A stretch of 64,000 bases of DNA, taken from NCBI RefSeq assembly GCF_012927185.1, contig NZ_JABBGB010000001.1, forward strand, positions 1,488,001-1,552,000. The letters run 5' to 3'. The position numbers were made by a program, and so were the translations under genes. The notes under the pieces are model-generated. The model was given only the letters and a program-made list of their open reading frames with translations, did no database searches and was not told the origin of the DNA. Positions 18,205 through 25,901 of the stretch are shown piece after piece; positions within the stretch are counted from its first letter, which is position 1; every line of letters begins with the position of its first letter. The stretch is from Pseudoflavitalea sp. G-6-1-2 (GTDB lineage: Bacteria > Bacteroidota > Bacteroidia > Chitinophagales > Chitinophagaceae).

Positions 18205-20709
18205 TTAGAATGCGAGTTTGAAACTGAAGAACACCCCGAACTTCTTCACCTGTTCTTTCGGCAGCGGTGTGGGTGATACTCTCCAGAGAAAATCTACTCT
18301 GAAGAGCTTGAAGATATTATCCACCCCTGTTCCGATCTCCACATAAGGTTTGCCATCGAGTGATTCAAAAATATACGGTGAGCCTGCTGGCATATTGTAT
18401 TGTCTGTTCTCTTCGCTTAATCCTCCCCACAGTGCTTTGGCGCTCCAGAACTGACGGAACTTGAATTTGCGCGTCAGCGGAACAAAGCGGAAAATGCCGG
18501 GACCGATATTGTGCTCCACATTGATACCTGCATAGCGATCGTGCAGATACTCGTAGCGGTTCATGAGGTTGAATGCATACTTGTTGTAGTAGTAGATCTC
18601 ATTACCGGGAGCTACATCGAGCAGCATGTAAGGAAGCTTACCATAAGTGCGGCCTGCAAACACATTGTAGTACAGGGTGCCGAATGGTGGAATCTTGGTG
18701 AAATCAGAAATGCTTGCACTGATCTTATGATAGTCGAAACGGCTGTCGAGCACACCACTCACCCCGCGGGTATAGCGGAACTCAACAATCGGATATTTGC
18801 TTCCGAGGCTGAAACGATTGAAAGTGCTTTCGAGGAATTTCTCCAGATAAGCATATCGCAGTTTGATAGTGAACTCAGCAGTTTTGATGCTGCTGTCTGC
18901 TGCTGTTTTTGCGAAATGCGTTTTGTATGGCAGGTTCGCTACAGGATCGTAGTCTTTATGAGCTCCCGATACAGAAACGGAGAGCCCTATTTTAGAATCA
19001 CGGAAAAACTCTACTCTGCGTTCGTCGAGCATCAGGAATTTGATGGGCACACCGCTCTTGCGGATGGCCAATGCAAAGATGTTATCCTGGCTGATCTCAT
19101 CATAATACTGCTGCCCTCTGTCGAAATCGTGACGCACCATCCATGACACATATGTTCTCGGATTTCTGTTGAAGAAATATTTGCCGTCGAACTGATATTT
19201 GAACTCCTGGTCTTTGAATCCGTATGCGAGATAACCGTGCAGGAAGAGATTCTTGTTAAAATGTTTGTTGGTACCGAGATCGAACCTTGTTCTGAAACCT
19301 TCCTGCTGGTTGTAGGTGATCCAGTTGTACCATGGGCCAATCTCGAAGTTGCCTACATTGGAATAACCGGTAACCAGGAAATTGATAGTTTTTGTTACGC
19401 GTTTGAATGCAGGGAGCGACAATAAGGTATCGATGGTTTTGTAGAGCGCTTTCTCGTTCTTGTTGAGTTCTTCGTGCCTGCTTTCAACCCAGAAAGAATC
19501 CGGTTGTTTGGTTACCTGCGGAGGAAGAATGGTCTCTTCGATCAGCGAGTTCTTGGCAAGTTCATTGGTAACGCTGGTATCGTTGACTACAATGTTTTCG
19601 TAGGTGGTGCTCTTGCGTCCGATGGCGGAGAGATGTTTGTCGCCGGTGAGACTCATATCCACCACAAACTTATCGCGCGCGAGGAACCAGGTGGTATCGT
19701 TGATGAGCTTGAACTCCTGAATGAGACTCAGTTTGTCAACGAAATTGATATTCGCTTCTTTGGTGAGGCGGAGGTTCATTTTCTGAATGGCCCAGGTGGG
19801 ATCGTGCACCCAGCAATCGCCTTCGAATGTGAGTTCTCCTTTTCTTTTTGGGGTAAAGCTCAGGTGAATCAGTCGCTGCTTGTTCACGTACTGAGTGTCG
19901 AGTACGCGGTAGCGATAGTAGTTGTCACCATTATTGCTGATGGGGCTTACGAAGAGTTTGTCGAATACCGGGATGAAGTTTTCGTAGAAGTTGAGGTTCT
20001 GATCCATCCCACCCAGGAGTTTGGCCACACTTTCGTTGTTCACACCAAGTGTTTTAACGCCTTTGAACACCTCGCGGCGTTTTTTGGGGCTCGCCTGATA
20101 ATAGTAATCGGAGATAGCTTCAGTTAAATACACGGGGAGGAAAGTGCTTCCTTCTTCTGTGGTATCGATATTGTTGAGTACAAACTTGAACTGGCGAACA
20201 AACGGCAGTTTGCCGAACTTGTCTTTTTTGATGTTCTTGAGATCGATCTCCAGTTTGTTGTACAGTTCGTAGGAATAGTTCTGAAAACGGTAGCGATCAT
20301 TTTTGGGTTTATGTTTCACTATGCGTTTCCACATGAGGTAACCTCTGTCGATTTTCTGGCGAACAACCACCTCGCCGGTGTATTTGCCCCTTTCGAGTAA
20401 AATGGAGAGATCAATTACGCCGTTCTTTTCTTTGCTCACAAGTGCGGAGTCGATAACGAGCAGGAAATCCTGATAACCTACGTAGGTAACGCGGATGGTA
20501 TCTGCGGGCCATTGATCGAAACGGAATACGAATGCACCGGAGGAGTCGCTCAGGCGACCGGTACCACTTTTAACCAGTTGCATAGACGCAAATGGAATAC
20601 GTTCATCGCTGTGTACGTCTTTGATAATTCCCTTGAGAACTTTCGTTTGTGCATGGGTAATACCCGGTAAGCACACTAATAAAAGAAATAACAGTTTCCA
20701 GCCTCTCAT
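18205..20709 (-). CDS. DUF5686 outer-membrane protein with carboxypeptidase-regulatory-like domain
   Basis: 834 residues from ATG 20709, which starts the signal peptide (RGWKLLFLLLVCLPG, cleavage after THAQ). An in-frame ATG at 20748 would add 13 polar residues and is possible. Residues about 25-105 form a carboxypeptidase-D regulatory-like beta sandwich (KGIIKDVHSDERIPFASM). The rest matches the DUF5686 layout, whose C-terminal half is an outer-membrane beta barrel ending in an aromatic-rich strand (FFSFKLAF). Function unknown in the family. It stands alone, ending at a shared terminator. Confidence 0.9.
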   Translation of the reverse strand: MRGWKLLFLLLVCLPGITHAQTKVLKGIIKDVHSDERIPFASMQLVKSGTGRLSDSSGAFVFRFDQWPADTIRVTYVGYQDFLLVIDSALVSKEKNGVIDLSILLERGKYTGEVVVRQKIDRGYLMWKRIVKHKPKNDRYRFQNYSYELYNKLEIDLKNIKKDKFGKLPFVRQFKFVLNNIDTTEEGSTFLPVYLTEAISDYYYQASPKKRREVFKGVKTLGVNNESVAKLLGGMDQNLNFYENFIPVFDKLFVSPISNNGDNYYRYRVLDTQYVNKQRLIHLSFTPKRKGELTFEGDCWVHDPTWAIQKMNLRLTKEANINFVDKLSLIQEFKLINDTTWFLARDKFVVDMSLTGDKHLSAIGRKSTTYENIVVNDTSVTNELAKNSLIEETILPPQVTKQPDSFWVESRHEELNKNEKALYKTIDTLLSLPAFKRVTKTINFLVTGYSNVGNFEIGPWYNWITYNQQEGFRTRFDLGTNKHFNKNLFLHGYLAYGFKDQEFKYQFDGKYFFNRNPRTYVSWMVRHDFDRGQQYYDEISQDNIFALAIRKSGVPIKFLMLDERRVEFFRDSKIGLSVSVSGAHKDYDPVANLPYKTHFAKTAADSSIKTAEFTIKLRYAYLEKFLESTFNRFSLGSKYPIVEFRYTRGVSGVLDSRFDYHKISASISDFTKIPPFGTLYYNVFAGRTYGKLPYMLLDVAPGNEIYYYNKYAFNLMNRYEYLHDRYAGINVEHNIGPGIFRFVPLTRKFKFRQFWSAKALWGGLSEENRQYNMPAGSPYIFESLDGKPYVEIGTGVDNIFKLFRVDFLWRVSPTPLPKEQVKKFGVFFSFKLAF

Positions 20710-20776
20710 ACTGATTTTTTCCACGGACTTGATTTGATCTGTATTCAAAAATACGCCAATGCCTCAAATACACTCC

Positions 20777-20816
20777 TGTTAAATATTACAGAAGCAGCGC
20801 ATAGCTTCTTTTAACA
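20777..20816 (-). promoter_or_regulatory. Imperfect hairpin in the DUF5686 gene leader
   Basis: Nested inverted repeats TGTTAAA...TTTAACA (20777-20783/20810-20816) and AGAAGC...GCTTCT (20790-20795/20804-20809), with a one-sided 6-base bulge and an 8-base loop. It lies upstream of the minus-strand start in an otherwise featureless 250-base gap. A near -7 match (TGTATTTG on the minus strand, about 20765-20772) lies between it and the start. Role unknown. Confidence 0.4.
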
Positions 20817-20937
20817 TTTTGTAAAGAACCGGGCTGAGCCTCTGAACGCTGTGGGGCGGCTTTTAGTATAACAGTTGAGAGCAGCTTTACCCTCACATTC
20901 AACAAAAAAAACTTGCAGAAATGAAAAACTTATTGCT

Positions 20938-20954
20938 ACTTTGTAGTACAAAGT
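20938..20954. promoter_or_regulatory. Palindromic operator 1: ACTTTGT-AGT-ACAAAGT
   Basis: Perfect 7-bp inverted repeat with a 3-base centre, 7 bases before the ATG of the membrane-protein/winged-helix operon. The block ACTTTGnnnTACAAAGTnCTTTT recurs at 21930, before the VIT gene. A TTG at 20913-20915 gives a plausible -33 element. Most likely the binding site of the winged-helix protein encoded at 21614. Confidence 0.75.
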
Positions 20955-20961
20955 GCTTTTT

Positions 20962-21606
20962 ATGACATCGCAAGACCAATCCCTCGATACGATAAAGGAC
21001 ATTAAACGGATGATGGAACGATCTTCCCGTTTTATTTCATTGAGTGGCTGGAGTGGCGTCAGCGCCGGAGTCTGCGCATTGATCGGCGCTTATTTCGCCA
21101 ATAAGCGCATACATGAAATGTTCAGCAATGGATTGCCGGACCAAAGCTACGATGGCATTGGCATGAGAAGCATCTTTCTGTTCAATGATCTGATCGTAAT
21201 TGCCGCCCTCACGTTTATCGGCGCACTGATCACCGCCTTTCTGTTCACATTTCTTCGTACACGCAAACATGGAGTTCCATTGTGGGACAGAACCGTGCAG
21301 CGGCTGGTGTGGAATACTTTTTTGCCGATTGCTGTTGGCGGACTGGTACTTTTGCGTGCCCTCAGCCTGGGATACTTTGAATTGATTGCACCTGGTTGCC
21401 TTATTTTTTACGGACTGGCACTGGTGAATGCATCGAAGTACACACTGGGAGAGATCAGGTACCTCGGGTACGGACAACTGATTCTGGGTATTTTTAATTT
21501 ATACGATTTTCACAACGGCATTATGTACTGGGCCCTTGGATTTGGGGTACTGCATATTGTGTACGGACTGGTGATGTGGTGGAAATATGAACGTGTAAGT
21601 CAATAA
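20962..21606 (+). CDS. Polytopic membrane protein of the XrtN locus
   Basis: 214 residues. A short cytoplasmic N-terminus (SQDQSLDTIKDIKRMM) precedes about six predicted membrane helices separated by short loops, and the C-terminus is WWKYERVSQ. No catalytic motif is visible. The start is ATG 20962, a GTG three codons earlier being inside the operator. It lies 7 bases before the winged-helix gene, so the pair forms one operon. Small membrane proteins are often paired with this regulator family in Bacteroidota and may sense or transmit a signal to it; that role is inference. Confidence 0.85.
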   Translation: MTSQDQSLDTIKDIKRMMERSSRFISLSGWSGVSAGVCALIGAYFANKRIHEMFSNGLPDQSYDGIGMRSIFLFNDLIVIAALTFIGALITAFLFTFLRTRKHGVPLWDRTVQRLVWNTFLPIAVGGLVLLRALSLGYFELIAPGCLIFYGLALVNASKYTLGEIRYLGYGQLILGIFNLYDFHNGIMYWALGFGVLHIVYGLVMWWKYERVSQ

Positions 21607-21613
21607 GGAATAC

Positions 21614-21913
21614 ATGAAGAATCCTATTGAACATCTTAATAAAATTTTTGATAACCGTGTTCGCCTGGGCGTGATGAGCGTGCTGATGGTGAATGAGGAG
21701 ATCAATTTCAACGACCTCAAGCAAATGATGGATGTTACCGATGGTAATCTCGCATCCCACCTCTCCACACTCGAAGAGCATGCATACATCAGGGTGCATA
21801 AGGGCTTCATAGGGCGGAAAACAAATACCACCTATGCCATCACCAAAGCAGGAGAGAAAGCTTTCAAAGAACATATCGAGGCACTCGAAAACATGATCAA
21901 AGGCATACGGTAA
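21614..21913 (+). CDS. Winged-helix transcriptional regulator (HTH_34/PF13601 type)
   Basis: 99-residue single-domain DNA-binding protein. The pattern NRVRLGVMSVLMVNEEINFNDLK ... TDGNLASHLSTLEEHAYI ... KTNTTYAITKAGEKAFKEHI is the classic helix-turn-helix plus beta wing of the MarR/ArsR-like PF13601 family, with no extra sensor domain. It follows the membrane protein by 7 bases and precedes operator 2 by 16 bases. It probably binds both palindromes and controls its own operon and the XrtN cassette. Confidence 0.93.
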   Translation: MKNPIEHLNKIFDNRVRLGVMSVLMVNEEINFNDLKQMMDVTDGNLASHLSTLEEHAYIRVHKGFIGRKTNTTYAITKAGEKAFKEHIEALENMIKGIR

Positions 21914-21929
21914 TTTTTTTTGTCTAAAC

Positions 21930-21946
21930 ACTTTGAAATACAAAGT
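21930..21946. promoter_or_regulatory. Palindromic operator 2: ACTTTG-AAATA-CAAAGT
   Basis: Perfect 6-bp inverted repeat with a 5-base centre, 17 bases before the VIT-gene ATG. It shares ACTTTGnnnTACAAAGTnCTTTT with operator 1, including the CTTTT beyond the right arm. TTTG at 21919-21922 is a possible -33 element, so a bound protein could occlude the promoter. Confidence 0.75.
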
Positions 21947-21963
21947 ACTTTTAAATATCTGAA

Positions 21964-24462
21964 ATGAATTTCCTTCAAAGACTTCGGTCAGACAAACTTT
22001 ATCTAACAGGGCTGGGACTGCTGGCAGTATCCGTTTTTCTTGCCCTGCTCCCTGAAACTACCCCCGGTTCTGGTTTTTCATTTTTTTTGATGTCTCATGT
22101 TGCAGCCACTATTTACTTTATCCTTATCTGGACATTGGGCCGCCTGAAAAAAGGAAGGAACGGATTGCCTTTGATTTTTGTGTTGCTGGTGATGATGCTG
22201 AATGGTTGTTATCTGCTTAACCGTGATGCACATCTTTTTTATGAATCCACGGGTTGGCTGACAGTATTGCTGGTGATTTGCAGCATCAACTACCTGCTTG
22301 TATTTTTTTATGATCTGCTGCCACGATGGGCACAGGCGCTGCACTTTTTTGTGATTGGTCTCAGTGGCGTCTTATTCTTCTATCTCGTGATGTATCTTTT
22401 ACCGCTACATTTCTTCAGTGCTCTTTTGTGCTGGTTTTTGGGCATTCCTGTTTACACATTCGTTCCTTTATTCTTCCTGTTGTTTTCCATTCGTTGGATG
22501 GTTCGCTCCAATGCAGGATTGTTCTGCCGGATCAGCGCAGGCTGCGGAATGCTTGCCGCATTTGGATTTGTAGTTGCTTACATGATCTGCTGGCAGGTAC
22601 AGTCCAATAACATCAACAATGCATACAACGATGCAGGAAATACAGATCTTCCCGAATGGGCCAATGCTGCTGCGAAACTGAAGCCAGACCTGTTCACGAA
22701 AAAAATACTCAGCGCTGATACCCGTTATCGCACTATCGGTTGGGAAGAAAACCTGAACAACACATTTGGATTTGCAGGAGTGAGAAGAGATCCGGATATG
22801 CGGCACGATCCGCTGATCTCCATCGCAACACTGGCAGGGGTAAGATTGCAGCCATCAATGGAAGAAAAACGAAAAATACTCCAGGCCATTTCCGATGTGA
22901 AATTGCAACAGGAAGAAAGACTCTGGTCAGGTGACGGATTGTTTACCGAAGACGTCGATACACGCGTACAGATCTGGCCGCAATACAGAATCGCTTACAC
23001 CGATCAAAAGATCACCATCCGTGCCGGTAATGCAGACAGTTGGTTTAATGATCAGCGGGAGGCCATCTATCAATTCTATCTCCCCGAAGGAGCCACCGTT
23101 ACTGCACTCAGCCTCTGGATAGATGGGGTGGAAGAACCCGGCATTCTCACTTCCCGATCAAAAGCAGACTCTGCCTATACAACCATTGTAGGCCACGAAA
23201 GACGCGACCCATCTGTGCTTCACTGGCAGGAAGGGAACCGGGTTTCTGTAAGAGTATTCCCTGTAGTGGATGGCAGCAGCAGGATATTCAGAATCGGATA
23301 CACCTCTCCGTTAACACGTAACAAAAACAAACTTTCCTATGCCGCAGGTTATTTTTCCGGTCCTTCTACCAGAAATACAACCGGACCTGTAAGCGTTGAA
23401 ATAAAGGGAGATGCCAAAGAAGTTGAAACTTACGGAGGCTTCAAAAAACTAAGCAAAAATGAATACCGGCGTTCAGGAGAATACAACACTGCCTGGCGAC
23501 TGACACTGCAGTCCGATGAAGTGGACACTGCAAGCGGTTTTCAATTCAATGGAAACAATTATCAGGTAAGCGATTACCAGCATCAGCGTTCAGCTTTCAA
23601 ACCTGGCAGCATTTTTCTCGATATCAACAACAGCTGGTCGGAAGATGAATACAATCAATTACTCAGAATGCTGGCGGCTGAGAAAGTGTATGCTTTTTAC
23701 AGGAACAACCTTGTTGAGCTCAATAAAGAGAACCAGCAGAAAATATTTGAAGATCTCTCCGAACTACAATTCAGTCTTTTCCCTTTTCATGAAATTGAAC
23801 GTCCGGATACTGCACTGGTGATCACAAAATCCGGCATCCATTCTCCCAATCTCAATGAGATCAAGGGGTCTGAGTTTCATGATGCGTTGCGCAGGTTCTC
23901 CGCTTCCGGCAAAAAGATAAGGGTGTTCAATCTGGGCGATACCTTATCACCCTACCTGGCCAGCCTTAAAGAATACAGATTGTTCAAATACGATCAGGGA
24001 AGCCTCGATGATTGCAGTCTCCTGCTTGCACGGAAAGAATTCTCCGATGATACAGAAGATGAAAACAAAATAGTGATCGATCAAAGTGGTATCGTCATCA
24101 CGCGAAGCCAGAACAGTACTGCAGCGAATGCACCTGATCACCTGATGCGGCTCTTTGTGTACAATCAGTTGATGCATCAGGCCGGCACCGGATTGATGAA
24201 TGGTGAATTACCCGCAGACAGCCTCGTTGCTCAGGCCGCAGAAGCGCATGTGGTTACTCCGGTGAGCAGTCTTGTTGTGCTGGAAAGAAAAGCAGATTAT
24301 ACCCGATTTGATATTGAACAAAGCAAAAATGCTTTACAGAATGCAGGCCTCAATTCAAAAGGCGCAGTGCCGGAACCGCACGAATGGGCACTGATTATTC
24401 TGGCAGTAGTTATTCTCCTCACCTTAAAATTCGGTCCGGTATGGAAAGGAAGATTGAACTAA
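21964..24462 (+). CDS. XrtN-system VIT-domain protein with C-terminal sorting signal
   Basis: 832 residues. Six or seven membrane helices fill about residues 15-215. A VIT (vault/inter-alpha-trypsin) domain lies at about 360-460, recognisable from FYLPEGATVTALSLWIDG and ...GHERRDPSVLHW... RVFPV. A further extracytoplasmic region follows. The C-terminus is a tripartite exosortase signal: PEP at about 803-805 (VPEPHEWA), a hydrophobic helix (LIILAVVILLTL) and a basic tail (WKGRLN). Its last 22 bases overlap xrtN. It matches the known pairing of exosortase N with one VIT-domain substrate; what the protein does after sorting is unknown. Confidence 0.92.
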   Translation: MNFLQRLRSDKLYLTGLGLLAVSVFLALLPETTPGSGFSFFLMSHVAATIYFILIWTLGRLKKGRNGLPLIFVLLVMMLNGCYLLNRDAHLFYESTGWLTVLLVICSINYLLVFFYDLLPRWAQALHFFVIGLSGVLFFYLVMYLLPLHFFSALLCWFLGIPVYTFVPLFFLLFSIRWMVRSNAGLFCRISAGCGMLAAFGFVVAYMICWQVQSNNINNAYNDAGNTDLPEWANAAAKLKPDLFTKKILSADTRYRTIGWEENLNNTFGFAGVRRDPDMRHDPLISIATLAGVRLQPSMEEKRKILQAISDVKLQQEERLWSGDGLFTEDVDTRVQIWPQYRIAYTDQKITIRAGNADSWFNDQREAIYQFYLPEGATVTALSLWIDGVEEPGILTSRSKADSAYTTIVGHERRDPSVLHWQEGNRVSVRVFPVVDGSSRIFRIGYTSPLTRNKNKLSYAAGYFSGPSTRNTTGPVSVEIKGDAKEVETYGGFKKLSKNEYRRSGEYNTAWRLTLQSDEVDTASGFQFNGNNYQVSDYQHQRSAFKPGSIFLDINNSWSEDEYNQLLRMLAAEKVYAFYRNNLVELNKENQQKIFEDLSELQFSLFPFHEIERPDTALVITKSGIHSPNLNEIKGSEFHDALRRFSASGKKIRVFNLGDTLSPYLASLKEYRLFKYDQGSLDDCSLLLARKEFSDDTEDENKIVIDQSGIVITRSQNSTAANAPDHLMRLFVYNQLMHQAGTGLMNGELPADSLVAQAAEAHVVTPVSSLVVLERKADYTRFDIEQSKNALQNAGLNSKGAVPEPHEWALIILAVVILLTLKFGPVWKGRLN

Positions 24463-25832
24463 ACAAGAGCCGACAAGTGTTGACTGGTGCAGGAAATATT
24501 CCGCTCTGGGTATGGTTGGCGTTCGCTGCCTACGGAGTTATTCTCGTCTGCTTTCTGCAAAACTTTGCCAGCTGGAAATCGCTGAATGTATTGCTGGGGC
24601 TGATTGCGCTGCCATTGGTAACCCGCGTGAAGGGTTTGAATGGTGTAGACTACCGGTATGGAATATGCGCTTTTGTATGCGCCCTGCTCACCTTTTTCGC
24701 TCCTGCCAATACTCTGCTGTATTGGGCTGTAGTATTTGCGCTGCTCTTTGTGATCGAGGCCGGCATTGGAAAACTGAACGGCATGCCACTGTTGATAGCA
24801 TTGCTGATGTCGCCGATTGTTCGATATGCTGCAGATGTTTTCAGCTTTCCGATAAGGCTTCAGCTTACACGCCTGGTGGGCAATGCCATGCAGCTCGCCG
24901 GAATGGACATCACCGTTCACGGGAACATGATCATGCACAACGATAATGAGTTTGCCGTAGATCAGGCCTGCATGGGATTGAATATGCTGATCACTTCACT
25001 CATCATTGGCGTAATGATGCTGGCCATCTGTCAGCAACGATTCAATAAAACACTGGGCAACCGCTGGCTGATCCCTGTGATGCTGATAACACTGGTGCTG
25101 AATCTCGGCTCCAACGTAGTGCGGATGATCTGTCTGGTGGCATTCAACATACTTCCGGAGAATCCTATGCACGACTGGATCGGCATTCTCTGCCTCATTG
25201 CCTATGTGCTGCTGCCTTCCATCTGGTTAATGGGCTGGCTGGTGAAGCGATATGGTTCCGAAAGATCAGTTGCCATGCCTGTTGAGATTTCAGCCAGATT
25301 AAGCAGTCCGTTTATGCTGCTCGTACAACTGGCATTGCTGATCACTGTTTTCTTTGCTGCAACTGTTGTGCGAAAAGAAAAGGCAGCACTGCCCGATGAT
25401 AGCAGTCCTGTACCTGCTGTAGCGGGTTTCACTGCATCCCGTTTCGATGCGGGCATCATCAAATTGCAGAGCCAGCAATCACTGGTTTACATCAAACATA
25501 TTCCGGGTTTCTACAGTGCCGAGCACAATCCCATGATCTGCTGGCGCGGAAGCGGCTATGCATTCCGAAAGATCGAAAAGAAAAAAATTGCAGGCCATGA
25601 TGTGTACACTGCGCTTCTCGACAATGGAAGCCATCAACTGTACACAGCGTGGTGGTACGATAACGGACAACGATCTACCATCGATCAGCTCAGCTGGAGA
25701 TGGGATAACCTCAAGGGTAGCCATGATTACTCCTTGCTTAATGTGACGGCTGCCTCAACATCAGACATGATGGCGGCCGTCACCAATATCCTGAACCAAA
25801 AACCTTTCAACCATATCCTCAGCGGCATGTGA
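24441..25832 (+). CDS. xrtN: Exosortase N with fused EpsI-like domain
   Basis: 463 residues from ATG 24441. The membrane-embedded exosortase/archaeosortase domain has its expected triad: C177 in DQACMGLNML, R228 in NVVRMIC and H244 in MHDWIG. It should cleave the PEP-type tail of the VIT protein encoded just upstream. After the last helix (about residue 310) an EpsI-like extracytoplasmic domain follows (HNPMICWRGSGYAF, YTAWWYDNG), which in many exosortase loci is a separate gene. The 22-base overlap with the VIT gene implies translational coupling of enzyme and substrate. Confidence 0.94.
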   Translation: MERKIELNKSRQVLTGAGNIPLWVWLAFAAYGVILVCFLQNFASWKSLNVLLGLIALPLVTRVKGLNGVDYRYGICAFVCALLTFFAPANTLLYWAVVFALLFVIEAGIGKLNGMPLLIALLMSPIVRYAADVFSFPIRLQLTRLVGNAMQLAGMDITVHGNMIMHNDNEFAVDQACMGLNMLITSLIIGVMMLAICQQRFNKTLGNRWLIPVMLITLVLNLGSNVVRMICLVAFNILPENPMHDWIGILCLIAYVLLPSIWLMGWLVKRYGSERSVAMPVEISARLSSPFMLLVQLALLITVFFAATVVRKEKAALPDDSSPVPAVAGFTASRFDAGIIKLQSQQSLVYIKHIPGFYSAEHNPMICWRGSGYAFRKIEKKKIAGHDVYTALLDNGSHQLYTAWWYDNGQRSTIDQLSWRWDNLKGSHDYSLLNVTAASTSDMMAAVTNILNQKPFNHILSGM

Positions 25833-25856
25833 TGCCCTGAGCCACCAAAAGAAAAC

Positions 25857-25882
25857 ACTGCCGGTGCGGCATGGCCGGCAGT
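25857..25882 (+). terminator. Intercistronic hairpin after xrtN
   Basis: Perfect 8-bp GC-rich stem ACTGCCGG/CCGGCAGT with a 10-base loop, followed by AACTTTTAAAA. The T run is weak, so this may be a partial terminator or RNA-stabilising structure that lowers expression of the downstream membrane protein. Confidence 0.55.
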
Positions 25883-25901
25883 AACTTTTAAAACCATCAT
25901 T

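Noticed and set aside
20937-20943. TACTTTG as a -7 box before the regulator operon
   Set aside because: One base short of TAnnTTTG and inside the palindrome. Could be the promoter, but listed only as part of the operator.
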